The translations under genes and the position numbers were made by a program. This document shows positions 27,319-36,749 of a stretch of DNA of 64,000 nt, in pieces. Within the stretch, counting starts at the first letter, position 1; each line of letters begins with the position of its first letter. The stretch is from Limnobacter olei (GTDB lineage Bacteria; Pseudomonadota; Gammaproteobacteria; Burkholderiales; Burkholderiaceae_B): positions 97,402 to 161,401 of the forward strand of contig NZ_JARFJD010000003.1 of NCBI RefSeq assembly GCF_029087225.1. The letters run 5' to 3'. A model generated the notes under the pieces. That model searched no databases. It was not told the origin of the DNA and saw nothing but the letters and a program-made list of their open reading frames with translations.

Positions 27319-28064
27319 ATTGCCGCCCACAATCCTTCACTGCCAACGCACATGGTTTCATGCTGATTGAAGTCGCGCTTGTAGTGGTACTCATGGCTAT
27401 TATTCTTGGGCCGGTGCTTCACCTCTTGGCCAGTCAGCGCGAGAAAGACAAGGTACTCACCCACCTTGATTCACGACAGCGCATTCTTGAAGCAGTGGAG
27501 GGTTTTGTACTGGCCACAGGCAGGCTGCCGTGCCCGGCAGGCCTCGCCAACGGCGCTGAATTGCGCAGCGGCGACGCCTGCACCCACAAGGAAGGCTGGC
27601 TTCCAACTGCCACGCTGGCAAGCTGGGGAATCAGTGGCCAGTGGAAAATGGCAGTGGCCACGCTGGAACAGGCCGGCGAGCCTGCCCGGAATGCGCTGGT
27701 TTCGGCGCAACCTTTCGCACAACTGAGCCCGCAACAGTTAACCGAAATTGTCATGGCTCCTTACACCGCCAACCACGCAATCGGTACCGGGCCATTGCCT
27801 GCCATTCATCTGTGTCAGCTTGTGCAAGGCCATGCAATTCCACCCAATGTGAATTCAGGTTGCGGCGCGCACACCTTGCTGAACGCCACCACGGTTTGGC
27901 TTGCATATCCGGTTCACGACCTGGCCAACCAAAATCGGTACCAACAATTTTTTATCAATCCCGATCAACCCGCAACCAACCCGGTCTGGCTCTCGTTTGA
28001 ACGCCTGAACTGGCTTTGGATGAAACGCGGCGCACTCGACACACCACACATTCAGGAGAATTAA
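27315..28064 (+). CDS. Prepilin-type protein (minor pilin/pseudopilin)
   Basis: This 249-residue protein has a type III signal, NAHG followed by FMLIEVALVVVLMAIIL, with Glu at +5 of the mature form, as in pilins and pseudopilins cleaved by prepilin peptidase. After the hydrophobic helix comes a helical stretch and the motif TGRLPCPAG with further conserved cysteines (GDACTHKEGWLP), like the preceding protein. It is a probable minor pilin. The ATG at 27315 overlaps the previous stop by ATGA; the longer open frame to 26958 overlaps the cysteine-rich gene and is not used. Confidence 0.78.
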   Translation: MNCRPQSFTANAHGFMLIEVALVVVLMAIILGPVLHLLASQREKDKVLTHLDSRQRILEAVEGFVLATGRLPCPAGLANGAELRSGDACTHKEGWLPTATLASWGISGQWKMAVATLEQAGEPARNALVSAQPFAQLSPQQLTEIVMAPYTANHAIGTGPLPAIHLCQLVQGHAIPPNVNSGCGAHTLLNATTVWLAYPVHDLANQNRYQQFFINPDQPATNPVWLSFERLNWLWMKRGALDTPHIQEN

Positions 28065-28065
28065 A

Positions 28066-28710
28066 TTGACGCATCCACGAAAACACATTCAACGCGGATT
28101 TTCACTGTTGGAACTGGCCATTGCACTGGCCGTGCTGGCCATACTTGCTGGCGGTGTGCTAAAGGGCCGCGAGTTGCTCAATAGTGCGCGCGTGCAAGCC
28201 ACCATGACCGACATCGCCAATCTGGAAACTGCCTTGTCAGCTTTTCAGGCACGCTATTCAGCATTGCCCGGCGACTTTATTGCGGCAAGCGCAGCAGGAC
28301 TTTCCAACAGCGGCGGCAACGGCAACGGATTGATTGAAGGCGATGAAACCTGCAATGTATTTACGCATCTTCAGCTGTCTGGCTTTATTCAAGGCGATTT
28401 CACTGGCGGAAGTGATGAATCGGGCAACTGCACTGCAAGCAGCACCATGGGCAACCAGTTCAGTGGCCAATACCTGCTCAGCAATCAGCTGCAAGGCCCC
28501 AACTCCCGGGAAAATGCAATGGCCTTGCTGATCGGCGAAACCATCCCGGTTGCCCAACTTGCGGAGATTGATCGCAAACTCGATGATGGCAACCCCTTGC
28601 GCGGTGCAGTGCAAGTGCTCAGTGGCGAGGAAGAAGTTTGCACCACCGAAGCCGGCCAGTGGGACGAAGCGCAAGGCGCTGATTGCGCAGCGCTCTATAT
28701 TATTCGTTAA
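28066..28710 (+). CDS. Prepilin-type protein (candidate major pilin)
   Basis: The 214-residue protein has the most canonical signal of the cluster: HIQRG then FSLLELAIALAVLAILAG, with Glu at +5. The helix leads to a FQARYSALPGDF segment known from many proteobacterial pseudopilin-like proteins, and four cysteines could form two disulfides (ETCNVF, GNCTAS, EVCTTE, ADCAAL). Being the last and most regular prepilin, it may be the main fibre subunit, which is an inference. The start is TTG at 28066, with GGAG eight bases upstream, one base after the previous stop. The gene converges with the antiporter gene nine bases on. Confidence 0.82.
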   Translation: MTHPRKHIQRGFSLLELAIALAVLAILAGGVLKGRELLNSARVQATMTDIANLETALSAFQARYSALPGDFIAASAAGLSNSGGNGNGLIEGDETCNVFTHLQLSGFIQGDFTGGSDESGNCTASSTMGNQFSGQYLLSNQLQGPNSRENAMALLIGETIPVAQLAEIDRKLDDGNPLRGAVQVLSGEEEVCTTEAGQWDEAQGADCAALYIIR

Positions 28711-28719
28711 GAAGCCAAC

Positions 28720-30720
28720 TTAACGTCCCATGGACTTGCGGCCAAGAATGATGGCCTCCGCCAGGCTCAAGGCATCCGGCTGACCTTTCAGCACCAGGAT
28801 ATCCCCCGACTCCAACTGTGTGTTGGGGGAAGGGTCTCCACCACGAATGCCGCGCCTGCGAATCGCGCTGACTTCGATATCCAAGTCCAGAATACCCAAC
28901 TCGGCCAGGCTTTTGCCCACGCCACTGGCCCCCGGTTCCACGAATACGGAATGCAAACGGACCCATTGGTTCTCGGGTGTGTCCGCCTCGTCGTCTACGC
29001 CACGAAACACCCCCCGAAACATTTGATAACGCGATTCACGAATGGCTCGAATCTGCTTGACCACCCGCGAAACAGGCACACCCAACAACATCAAGGCCTG
29101 CGAGCCCAACATCAAACTGCCTTCAAGAATTTCGGGCACTACTTCAGTAGCTCCAGCCGCGGTCAGTTTTTCCAGATCACTTTCATCATAAGTGCGCACC
29201 ACCACTGGCACGTTGGGCGCCAAAGCACGTACCGCAGTCAACACTTTTTCAGCAGACTTGAATTCCGCAAAGGTAACCACCACGCAAGAGGCCCGCAACA
29301 AACCGGCGGCAACCAGTGTTTCACGTTTCGCAGCATCGCCAAACACCACCGAATCGCCAGCAGCAGTGGCTTCACGAATACGGTCTGGATCCAGGTCCAA
29401 GGCCACATAATCCAAATCTTCACGGTCCAGCAACCTCGCCAGGTGCTGTCCACTGCGGCCGAAACCGCAAATCAGCACGTGTTTGGTCGTGGCAAGGCTT
29501 TTCTGGGCAATTTGGTGCAACTCAAGCGACTTTTGCAACCATTCCTGGCTGGAAAAGCGCAATACGATTCGGTCTGCGTGTTGAATCATGAAGGGTGCCG
29601 CCAACATGGAAAGCACCATGCTTGCCGTGATAGTTTGTAACCAGGGGTCGGGTACCAAAGCAAAACCGGCCGAGCCCGTGTTGGCCAGCAACACAAAACC
29701 AAATTCGCCGGCCTGCGCCAGGTAAATACCGGTCCTCATGGCGGTGCCCATGTTGGCACCGAAAATTCGAGCCAGTGCAGCAATCAACACCAGCTTGGCC
29801 AACACAGGAAGTACGGCCAGCAAAATAACCCAGTACCAATTCTGCATGACCACTTCCGGATTCAACAGCATGCCAGTGGTCACGAAGAACAGGCCCAGCA
29901 GCACATCCCGGAAGGGTTTGATGTCTTCTTCCACCTGGTGTTTATACTGGGTCTCTGCTATCAGAATACCCGCCACAAACGCACCAAGCGCCAGCGACAG
30001 TTCAGCCAGTTCGGTCAGCCAAGCCAAGCCCAAGGTAATCAGCAGCACATTCAGCACAAACAATTCCTGCGACTTGCTGCGGGCCACGAAAGTCATCCAC
30101 CAGTTCATCATGCGCTGGCCAAACACCAGCATCAGCCCCAGCACCAGCGCTGCTTTCACCACCGCCAGGCTCAAAGTCACAGTAAGATTTTCGGCCCCCT
30201 GCCCCAGCGCAGGAATGATAATGAGCAGCGGCACCACGGCCAAATCCTGGAACAACAAAATTCCCATGATCTGGCGTCCATGGGGGGAATCCAGTTCAAG
30301 CCGCTCGGACAACAATTTGCTGACAATTGCAGTGGAAGACATGGCTGCTGCCCCCGCCAGCACAAAGGCTGTACTCAGTGGAACTTCCAGAAAATAGCCA
30401 GCCAGCACACCCAGGCCCATCACGCCCAGCATGGTCAGCCCCACTTGCGCCAAACCCAGTCCAAACACCACTCGGCGCATGGCATGTAACTTGGGCAAAC
30501 TGAACTCAAGACCAATTGAAAACATCAGAAAAACAACACCGAATTCAGCCAAGTGGCGGGTTTCGGGTGTGTCGGGCACGATGCCGAACGAATATGGGCC
30601 GATCAGCGTGCCCGCAAACAGATAGCCCAGCATGGCGGGCAGCTTCCAGTAACGGAACAGCGAGACCGCCAACACGGCGACCAGCATGAGAATCAAAGAA
30701 AGCTCTAGAGCGTTAGGCAC
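28720..30720 (-). CDS. CPA2-family cation:proton antiporter with TrkA domains (Kef/YbaL-like)
   Basis: This 666-residue protein has an antiporter domain of about 12 membrane helices (residues 1-385), an RCK/TrkA-N nucleotide-binding domain starting near 410 with GFGRSGQHLARLL, and a TrkA-C domain near 575-660. That layout is typical of KefB/KefC/YbaL proteins, which exchange K+ or Na+ for H+ and protect against electrophiles or pH stress. No separate KefF/KefG-type ancillary subunit gene is next to it. It is divergent from kdsD with a 106-base gap. Confidence 0.93.
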   Translation of the reverse strand: MPNALELSLILMLVAVLAVSLFRYWKLPAMLGYLFAGTLIGPYSFGIVPDTPETRHLAEFGVVFLMFSIGLEFSLPKLHAMRRVVFGLGLAQVGLTMLGVMGLGVLAGYFLEVPLSTAFVLAGAAAMSSTAIVSKLLSERLELDSPHGRQIMGILLFQDLAVVPLLIIIPALGQGAENLTVTLSLAVVKAALVLGLMLVFGQRMMNWWMTFVARSKSQELFVLNVLLITLGLAWLTELAELSLALGAFVAGILIAETQYKHQVEEDIKPFRDVLLGLFFVTTGMLLNPEVVMQNWYWVILLAVLPVLAKLVLIAALARIFGANMGTAMRTGIYLAQAGEFGFVLLANTGSAGFALVPDPWLQTITASMVLSMLAAPFMIQHADRIVLRFSSQEWLQKSLELHQIAQKSLATTKHVLICGFGRSGQHLARLLDREDLDYVALDLDPDRIREATAAGDSVVFGDAAKRETLVAAGLLRASCVVVTFAEFKSAEKVLTAVRALAPNVPVVVRTYDESDLEKLTAAGATEVVPEILEGSLMLGSQALMLLGVPVSRVVKQIRAIRESRYQMFRGVFRGVDDEADTPENQWVRLHSVFVEPGASGVGKSLAELGILDLDIEVSAIRRRGIRGGDPSPNTQLESGDILVLKGQPDALSLAEAIILGRKSMGR

Positions 30721-30759
30721 GTTTAATGCTTAGGAAGTGGAGAGAATTGGCACGCGCTT

Positions 30760-30768
30760 TGCTATACT
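30760..30768 (+). promoter_or_regulatory. extended -10 promoter element before kdsD
   Basis: The sequence TGCTATACT is a TGn-extended -10 box, 58 bases before the kdsD ATG in the gap between the divergent antiporter and kdsD genes. The expected -35 place has no good hexamer, which is tolerated with an extended -10. It would drive the kdsD-kdsC-lptCAB-rpoN block. Confidence 0.45.
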
Positions 30769-30826
30769 GCCCTGAAAAGAGCACAGCCTCAAGCACCTTC
30801 GTTGCTTAAGTCTATCAGGGTCTACC

Positions 30827-31819
30827 ATGTCGAAAACACCGTCGAATAATGACAAACACGATTTTCTGGCCATGGCCAGGGAAGCGCTGGCCATTGAAGC
30901 CCAAGCGGTCTTGGCACTGTCCGAGCGCTTGAATGATCAGTTCAGCCAGGCAACCACCGCAATACTGAATTGCAAGGGTCGAGTCATTTTGGTCGGAGTG
31001 GGCAAGTCGGGCCTGATTGCCAAAAAAATTGCAGCCACTTTTGCCAGTACCGGTACTCCCTCCTTTTTCGTACATGCCACTGAGGCGTCCCACGGCGATT
31101 TGGGCATGATCACCCAAGAAGACGTTGTTATTGCCCTCTCTAACTCAGGAAACACTGAGGAACTGGTGGCGGTATTGCCAGCCATTGCACGCCGCGGAGC
31201 AAAAATAGTCGCCATGACCGGCAAACTCGATTCAGCACTCGCCCGTCAGGCCGACCTGGTACTGGACTGTGGCGTTGAAAAGGAAGCCTGCCCCCTTAAT
31301 TTGGCCCCAACCGCAAGTACAACAGCGGCATTGGCCCTGGGCGATGCCCTTGCCGTGGTGGTGTTGAAGGCGCGAGGTTTCAGCGAAGAAGACTTCGCCC
31401 TGTCGCATCCTGGTGGCAGCCTGGGCCGCAAACTGTTGACCCATGTCAGCGATGTCATGCGCAAAGGCGACCGAATTCCCACCGTGGCGCCATCAGCCAG
31501 CATTTCCAATGCCATTCTGGAAATTACCAAAAAAGGCTTGGGAATGACTGCCGTGGTGGGGGTCAACAACAAGCTGCTGGGCGTTTTCACCGATGGCGAC
31601 CTGCGCCGCCTGATCGAACAAGGGCTGGATTTGCGCGGCTTGCTGGTGAGTGAAGTCATGAACAGTGCACCCAAATGCATTTCGCCTGACAAACTGGCCG
31701 TCGAGGCAGTTCGCATGATGGAGGTCAGCCACATTAGCCAGGTGGTGGTCACGGACGAGCAAGGTCATATCGTTGGCGCCCTGAATTTCCATGACCTGTT
31801 TGAAGCCAAGGTGGTGTAA
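30827..31819 (+). CDS. kdsD: Arabinose-5-phosphate isomerase (KpsF/GutQ family)
   Basis: KdsD (330 residues) converts ribulose 5-phosphate to arabinose 5-phosphate, the first step of Kdo synthesis for LPS. It has an SIS domain (about 45-175) with VGVGKSGLIAKKIAATFASTG-type sugar-binding pattern, here beginning LVGVGKSGLIAKKI, and two CBS domains (about 215-330). The kdsC and lpt genes downstream fix the Kdo role. An AGGG site lies upstream of the ATG. Its stop codon overlaps the kdsC start by one base. Confidence 0.97.
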   Translation: MSKTPSNNDKHDFLAMAREALAIEAQAVLALSERLNDQFSQATTAILNCKGRVILVGVGKSGLIAKKIAATFASTGTPSFFVHATEASHGDLGMITQEDVVIALSNSGNTEELVAVLPAIARRGAKIVAMTGKLDSALARQADLVLDCGVEKEACPLNLAPTASTTAALALGDALAVVVLKARGFSEEDFALSHPGGSLGRKLLTHVSDVMRKGDRIPTVAPSASISNAILEITKKGLGMTAVVGVNNKLLGVFTDGDLRRLIEQGLDLRGLLVSEVMNSAPKCISPDKLAVEAVRMMEVSHISQVVVTDEQGHIVGALNFHDLFEAKVV

Positions 31820-32358
31820 TGGATCAATCGACCGACCGCGAACCCACTGCTGCCCAAGCCGCGGCGCAAATCAAACTGATGGGCTTTGATGTAGATGGAA
31901 CTTTGACTGACGGTGGCCTGTACTTCGGCAATGAAGGCGAAGTTATGAAACGCTTTAGTGTGTTTGATGGGCAAGGCCTTCGATTGCTGATGGACCATGG
32001 CATCAAGGTGATCTGGATTACTGCGCGCTCCAGCACCATTGTAGAAAAACGCGCCAAAGACCTTGGCATCTACCAGCTGGTTCAAGGCTGTAAAACCAAA
32101 CTGCAAGCCTATGATGAAATTCGTCAACTACTTGGATTGGAATGGAGCGAATGCGGCTTTTTTGGAGACGATTGGCCCGATTACCCCGTGCTGAAGCAGG
32201 TTGCCCTGGCTGCCACCACCCAGCACTCCCCGGCGGCCATGAAAAACGCAGCCAACTGGATTAACACACGCCCCCCCGGCGATGGTGCTGCCCGCGAATT
32301 GTGCGACTTCATTTTGAGTCATCAAGCTGGCTATCAAAACCCCTGGGAAGCATCGTGA
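31819..32358 (+). CDS. kdsC: 3-deoxy-D-manno-octulosonate 8-phosphate phosphatase
   Basis: KdsC (179 residues) removes phosphate from Kdo-8-phosphate to give Kdo. It is a HAD-family phosphatase without a large cap, with the catalytic aspartates D24 and D26 in GFDVDGTLTDG and the later motif GDDWPDYPVL supplying Mg ligands. Its start overlaps the kdsD stop (TAATG) and its stop overlaps the lptC start (GTGA), so it is translated in a tight operon. Confidence 0.97.
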   Translation: MDQSTDREPTAAQAAAQIKLMGFDVDGTLTDGGLYFGNEGEVMKRFSVFDGQGLRLLMDHGIKVIWITARSSTIVEKRAKDLGIYQLVQGCKTKLQAYDEIRQLLGLEWSECGFFGDDWPDYPVLKQVALAATTQHSPAAMKNAANWINTRPPGDGAARELCDFILSHQAGYQNPWEAS

Positions 32359-32942
32359 AACCAGTAAGTGCTTTCTTCAACCTGCTTTCGCAGTTCATAC
32401 CGCTGCTGCTGACGTTCGCACTCGCCGCCACCTCGTATTGGTTTGCCATTCAGTCTGAACTGAGCCTGTTTAGCGCCAGCGGGAAAAGCGACCCCACCAG
32501 CAGCGACTATTACTTGCGCAATTTCTCGGTACAAAGCCATGACCTGACCGAGAACAAATATTCAATCATTCGTAGCAAGAAAGCCGAGCACATCCCGCAA
32601 GGCAACGTCTGGAACATCACCGAACCCGAACTGGAACAGTTTGAATCAGGCAACGGCATGGTGAAAGGCAACGCCCAAAAAGGCGTTTACCTGCTCGATA
32701 CCGACGAAATTTTCTTGCGGGACAACGTGGTGGTGACCAGTCAAAACGAAGGGCTTCTGACCACCATGAAATCTGAAGAAATACGGATCGACAATATCAC
32801 CAACGAAATTTCAACCGATAAGAATGTGCTGGTTACCCGGCCTGGCCAACGGTTTGAAGCACGGGGTGCCACACTGAACAACGACACTGGCGAGTTGACT
32901 GCCCAAGGGTCAATCAAGTTTCGCATAGAGGCCAAACGATGA
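32355..32942 (+). CDS. lptC: LPS export protein LptC
   Basis: LptC (195 residues) is the bitopic inner membrane protein that passes LPS from the LptB2FG transporter to LptA. One N-terminal helix (about 13-31) is followed by a beta-jellyroll periplasmic domain. GTG at 32355, overlapping the kdsC stop as GTGA, is preferred over an ATG-like start at 32301 inside kdsC, since the shorter form begins right before the membrane helix as in the family. The position between kdsC and lptA is diagnostic. Confidence 0.94.
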   Translation: MKPVSAFFNLLSQFIPLLLTFALAATSYWFAIQSELSLFSASGKSDPTSSDYYLRNFSVQSHDLTENKYSIIRSKKAEHIPQGNVWNITEPELEQFESGNGMVKGNAQKGVYLLDTDEIFLRDNVVVTSQNEGLLTTMKSEEIRIDNITNEISTDKNVLVTRPGQRFEARGATLNNDTGELTAQGSIKFRIEAKR

Positions 32943-33508
32943 AACGCTCCACCTGGATTTCCCTCGCACTGGCTGCGCCTGCACTGGCCCTAGGGGTTTG
33001 CGCGCAAGCACTGGAATCTGACAAACAACAACCCACGACCATTGACGCCAACCAGATGACTTACAACGAAAAGTCAAATGTGAACGTTTTCACCGGCAAT
33101 GTGCTGTTAACACGTGGGAGCTTGGTGATTCGCGGCGACAAATTAACACTGACCGAACGCAGTGACGGTACCCAGTTTGCCACTGTCGAAGGAAAACCTG
33201 CCCGCTTCAAACAGCAGCGTGATTCGGAGAAGCCCAATGAAGTACTGCTGATCAACGGCACCGGCAACACGATTGAATTCGACGGCAATAAATCGATAGT
33301 GACACTGACAGGTGCTGCCAGTATTCAAAAAAGCACCAATGGTCAGCTCACTGAATCGATCTCGGGTACCAAAATTACGTACGAGCAAAACACAGAATTC
33401 CTGAATGTGGTGGGTACGCCCAACAGCAGTGGTTCCTCTCGCGTGCAGGCGGTGATCAAACCAAAAACCCAAGAGACCGAGCCCACACCCACAGGGGGCA
33501 GCAAGTGA
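32939..33508 (+). CDS. lptA: LPS periplasmic bridge protein LptA
   Basis: LptA (189 residues) forms the periplasmic bridge that carries LPS to the outer membrane. A signal peptide ends around residue 24 (GVCAQALES). The OstA-type domain shows [16 protein letters not shown] followed by [12 protein letters not shown]. The Pro/Thr-rich tail is short. Its ATG overlaps the lptC stop (ATGA) and its stop overlaps the lptB start (GTGA). Confidence 0.96.
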   Translation: MKRSTWISLALAAPALALGVCAQALESDKQQPTTIDANQMTYNEKSNVNVFTGNVLLTRGSLVIRGDKLTLTERSDGTQFATVEGKPARFKQQRDSEKPNEVLLINGTGNTIEFDGNKSIVTLTGAASIQKSTNGQLTESISGTKITYEQNTEFLNVVGTPNSSGSSRVQAVIKPKTQETEPTPTGGSK

Positions 33509-34260
33509 GCAACACCCCAGCACACACCTTGACAGGACAAGGACGCCTTCAAGCACTTAGCCTACGCAAAGCCTACCGCAGCAAGCGAGTCATTGAAGAT
33601 GTTTCGCTGCACGTGGACACAGGCGAGGTGGTGGGCCTGCTGGGCCCCAACGGCGCTGGCAAAACCACCTGTTTCTATATGATTGTGGGCCTGGTGAGTG
33701 CCGACGAAGGCAATATTTGCCTGGAAGGCTGCGACATCACCTTGCAACCCATTCACGAACGCGCAAGAGCGGGGCTTTCTTATCTTCCTCAGGAAGCCTC
33801 GGTGTTTCGCAAACTGACGGTGGAAGAAAACATTCGTGCAGTGCTTGAAATTAATCCGCCCAAAGACAGAACGGTGGACCAGGCAGTCGAAGACCTGCTC
33901 AACGATCTGCAAATTGCACATATTCGCACCTCACTTGCCGCCTCACTCTCGGGTGGCGAACGCCGCCGCCTTGAAATTGCGCGTGCGCTGGGTAGCCAGC
34001 CTCGCTTCATTTTGCTGGATGAGCCCTTCGCTGGCGTAGACCCGATTGCCGTGCTTGAAATTCAGCGAATTGTGGCGTTTTTGAAATCCAAGGGCATTGG
34101 TGTTCTGATCACCGATCACAACGTACGCGAAACCCTGGGTATTTGCGATCGCGCCTACATCATCAGCGCAGGCCGAGTGTTGGCCTCGGGCAGCCCCGAG
34201 CAAATTGTAAAAAACGACGATGTACGCCGCGTGTACCTCGGCGAACACTTCCGGATGTAA
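33505..34260 (+). CDS. lptB: LPS export ABC transporter ATPase LptB
   Basis: LptB (251 residues) is the ATPase of LptB2FG, which extracts LPS from the inner membrane. Walker A is [12 protein letters not shown], the signature [15 protein letters not shown], and Walker [14 protein letters not shown]. The start is GTG at 33505, overlapping the lptA stop. LptF and LptG are not in this window, as is usual. rpoN follows after 12 bases. Confidence 0.97.
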   Translation: MSNTPAHTLTGQGRLQALSLRKAYRSKRVIEDVSLHVDTGEVVGLLGPNGAGKTTCFYMIVGLVSADEGNICLEGCDITLQPIHERARAGLSYLPQEASVFRKLTVEENIRAVLEINPPKDRTVDQAVEDLLNDLQIAHIRTSLAASLSGGERRRLEIARALGSQPRFILLDEPFAGVDPIAVLEIQRIVAFLKSKGIGVLITDHNVRETLGICDRAYIISAGRVLASGSPEQIVKNDDVRRVYLGEHFRM

Positions 34261-34272
34261 AGCTGAACCCCC

Positions 34273-35793
34273 ATGAAACAATCCCTTCAGCTTAAAGTCT
34301 CGCAAAACCTCACGCTCACGCCGCAGCTGCAGCAGTCCATTCGCCTGCTGCAATTGTCCACGCTCGAATTGCAGCAGGAAATTCAGCAGGCGCTGGCCGA
34401 AAACCCGCTGCTGGAGTTGGCTGACGAAGAGGCCGTGGAAGGCGAGCGCACTTTAAGTCTGGACAGTAGCAATGGTGAACTGCATGAGCCGCAAGGCGAC
34501 AGCTTTGAAGCCGACCCCGACCCCCGCAAAACCAGCGAGCCGGTCAGCGACCAACAAGCCGAACAAGACAACCAGAGCGAAGAAATTGTTCAGCGCGAAA
34601 CCATCGACTCCATTCAAGACAACTGGGAAGGCGATTGGCGTGACAACAGCGGCGCAGGCGCCGACGGAGATGAAGAAAAACCAGGCCTGCAATTGGCCGC
34701 ACCCGACAGCAGCCTGCATCAGCACCTGATTGAGCAGTTACGCATGACGCAGGCCAGTGAACGGGACAAAAACCTGGTGCTCTGGCTGATCGACTACCTC
34801 AGCGACGACGGCTACCTGACTGTTGAACTCGAAGACCTGTGGGAAACCCTGCAGGACGAGCCTGACCTGGAGTTTGAAGAACTCGGCGCGGCCCTGCGCC
34901 TGCTGCAAAGTTTTGATCCGCCCGGTGTGGGTGCGCGCAACGCAGCGGAATGCCTGTTGTTGCAACTGGCACAACGCAAAGACATCACCTGCCAGCACAG
35001 CCTGTACACCCACTGCCAGCAAATTATTCGTGATCACTTGGGCTTACTGGCCCAGCGCGACTTCACCAAGTTGAAGAAGGCTTTAAACGTCGACGAGGAT
35101 GTGCTGAAAACATGTCATCAAATCATTCGCTCACTCGAGCCGTTTCCCGGTGCGCGCTTTCGCCGCATTGACGACGACCATGTGGTGCCCGACGTGATCG
35201 TGAAAAAACTCAACGGTCAGTGGCATGTTCAACTGAACCCGGATGTGATGCCAAAAATTCGCATCAATGAAATGTATGCCTCCATTTTGCGATCTCACCG
35301 CGGCCAAAGCGCACAACTTAGCGCCCAACTGCAAGAGGCCCGCTGGTTGTTAAAAAACGTTCAGCAGCGATTTGACACTATTTTACGGGTTAGCCAAGCC
35401 ATCGTAGAACGTCAAATTGGCTACTTCAATCACGGCGAAATCGCAATGCAGCCCTTGGTTCTGCGGGAAATTGCCGATTTGCTGGGTCTGCATGAATCGA
35501 CCGTGTCAAGGGTTACCACGCAAAAATATATGTTGACGCCCTATGGGTTGGTTGAGCTAAAGTATTTCTTCGGAAGCCATGTTTCCACCGACTCAGGTGG
35601 CCAGGCTTCCAGCACGGCCATCCGTGCACTCATCAAGCAACTGATTACTGCGGAGGACGCCAAGCAGCCGATATCTGACAGCCAAATCGCCGACCTACTC
35701 GGTCAACAGGGCATCGTGGTCGCAAGACGCACGGTCGCTAAATACCGGGAATCACTGAAAATACCCCCGGTGAACATGCGCAAGTCGCTTTAA
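34273..35793 (+). CDS. rpoN: RNA polymerase sigma-54 factor
   Basis: RpoN (506 residues) is sigma-54, used with enhancer-binding proteins for nitrogen, motility and other genes. Region I is Gln/Leu-rich ([15 protein letters not shown]), region II is acidic (about 55-145), the core-binding and HTH parts follow ([12 protein letters not shown]), and the RpoN box [10 protein letters not shown] that reads the -24 element is near 483-492. Location after lptB and before hpf-ptsN is conserved widely in proteobacteria. Confidence 0.98.
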   Translation: MKQSLQLKVSQNLTLTPQLQQSIRLLQLSTLELQQEIQQALAENPLLELADEEAVEGERTLSLDSSNGELHEPQGDSFEADPDPRKTSEPVSDQQAEQDNQSEEIVQRETIDSIQDNWEGDWRDNSGAGADGDEEKPGLQLAAPDSSLHQHLIEQLRMTQASERDKNLVLWLIDYLSDDGYLTVELEDLWETLQDEPDLEFEELGAALRLLQSFDPPGVGARNAAECLLLQLAQRKDITCQHSLYTHCQQIIRDHLGLLAQRDFTKLKKALNVDEDVLKTCHQIIRSLEPFPGARFRRIDDDHVVPDVIVKKLNGQWHVQLNPDVMPKIRINEMYASILRSHRGQSAQLSAQLQEARWLLKNVQQRFDTILRVSQAIVERQIGYFNHGEIAMQPLVLREIADLLGLHESTVSRVTTQKYMLTPYGLVELKYFFGSHVSTDSGGQASSTAIRALIKQLITAEDAKQPISDSQIADLLGQQGIVVARRTVAKYRESLKIPPVNMRKSL

Positions 35794-35834
35794 CCGTTAA
35801 AGCTTCCCCCCGCAGCAACGAAAGGAGATACCTT

Positions 35835-36164
35835 ATGAACTTGAACATCAATGGTCATCATCTGGAAGTTACCCCAGCGATTCGAAACTACGTCATCGAA
35901 AAACTGGATCGGGTGAAAAGGCATTTTGATCACGTCATTGATGCATCGGTGACCATCTCGGTGGTCAAGCTGGTTCAAAGGGCAGATGTCACGCTGCACG
36001 TTCGCGGCAAAGACATTCACGCTGAATCAAGTCATGAAAACCTCTACGCCGCCATTGATGCGCTGGCCGACAAACTGGATCGCCAGGTACTGCGTCACAA
36101 AGACAAACTGACCAACCACAACCACACTCCCATGAAACACCAGGTGGTCGAAGAAGCTGAATAA
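35835..36164 (+). CDS. hpf: Ribosome hibernation promoting factor, short form
   Basis: This 109-residue protein is the short HPF/YfiA type that binds the decoding centre of idle ribosomes. It starts MNLNINGHHLEVTPAI and has the helices and strands typical of the S30AE domain (VQRADVTLHVRGKDIHAES). It lacks the C-terminal dimerisation domain of long HPF. A strong AAAGGAG site precedes the ATG. A terminator follows at 36189, so the rpoN block probably ends here. Confidence 0.95.
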   Translation: MNLNINGHHLEVTPAIRNYVIEKLDRVKRHFDHVIDASVTISVVKLVQRADVTLHVRGKDIHAESSHENLYAAIDALADKLDRQVLRHKDKLTNHNHTPMKHQVVEEAE

Positions 36165-36188
36165 ACCTCTGTAATTTCAGGGAAAATC

Positions 36189-36222
36189 AAAAGGCGGACT
36201 TCCATCCGCCTTTTCTGTTTTT
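36189..36222 (+). terminator. Rho-independent terminator after hpf
   Basis: A perfect ten-pair stem, AAAAGGCGGA (36189-36198) with TCCGCCTTTT (36205-36214), encloses a six-base loop and is followed by a broken T-run. It lies 24 bases after the hpf stop codon. Confidence 0.9.
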
Positions 36223-36228
36223 ATGGCG

Positions 36229-36234
36229 TATAAT
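36229..36234 (+). promoter_or_regulatory. -10 box upstream of ptsN
   Basis: A perfect TATAAT lies between the hpf terminator and ptsN, 40 bases before the ATG. The -35 zone falls within the terminator stem and shows no consensus hexamer. It would let ptsN-hprK-rapZ be transcribed apart from rpoN-hpf. Confidence 0.5.
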
Positions 36235-36274
36235 CGGCCCCACGATTAGAAGCGGGTCTCAGGAATCAACAGCG

Positions 36275-36745
36275 ATGAACTTGATCGCAAATCTACTTCC
36301 ACCATCCAACATATTGTTGGACACACAGGTCACCAGCAAAAAGCGCGTGTTTGAACAAGCCGGTCTGGTCTTTGAAAACAACCAAGGCATCGCAAGATCC
36401 AAGGTGTTCGACAGTCTGTTTGCGCGTGAACGTTTGGGCTCCACTGGCTTAGGTCAGCAGGTGGCCGTACCGCATGGCCGCATCAAGGGCCTGCGCGAAC
36501 CGATTGCCTCGCTGGTGCGTGTGCAAGACCCCATCCCTTTTGATGCCCCCGACGGCCAACCCGTCAAGCTGCTCATGTTTTTGCTGGTGCCTGAAAGCGC
36601 AAACCAACATCATCTGGATATACTGTCAGAACTGGCTCAAATGCTGTCTGACAAAGATTTCCGTGAGAAACTCATGACAGAATCCGATCCCGGCGCCACT
36701 CACCAACTGATCGCCAACTGGGAGCCTTACCAACCCGCGAGTTAA
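36275..36745 (+). CDS. ptsN: PTS IIA-like nitrogen regulatory protein PtsN
   Basis: PtsN (EIIA-Ntr, 156 residues) is the last phosphate acceptor of the nitrogen-related PTS and controls potassium uptake, carbon/nitrogen balance and other processes by protein contacts. The phosphorylated histidine is H67 in QVAVPHGRIKGL. The fold and length fit the family. It is encoded with hprK and rapZ, the usual betaproteobacterial set. Confidence 0.96.
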   Translation: MNLIANLLPPSNILLDTQVTSKKRVFEQAGLVFENNQGIARSKVFDSLFARERLGSTGLGQQVAVPHGRIKGLREPIASLVRVQDPIPFDAPDGQPVKLLMFLLVPESANQHHLDILSELAQMLSDKDFREKLMTESDPGATHQLIANWEPYQPAS

Positions 36746-36749
36746 GCCT

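Noticed and set aside
30721-30826. TTGGCA as -35 partner of the kdsD -10 box
   Set aside because: The spacing is only about ten bases; the TG-extended -10 explains the site better.
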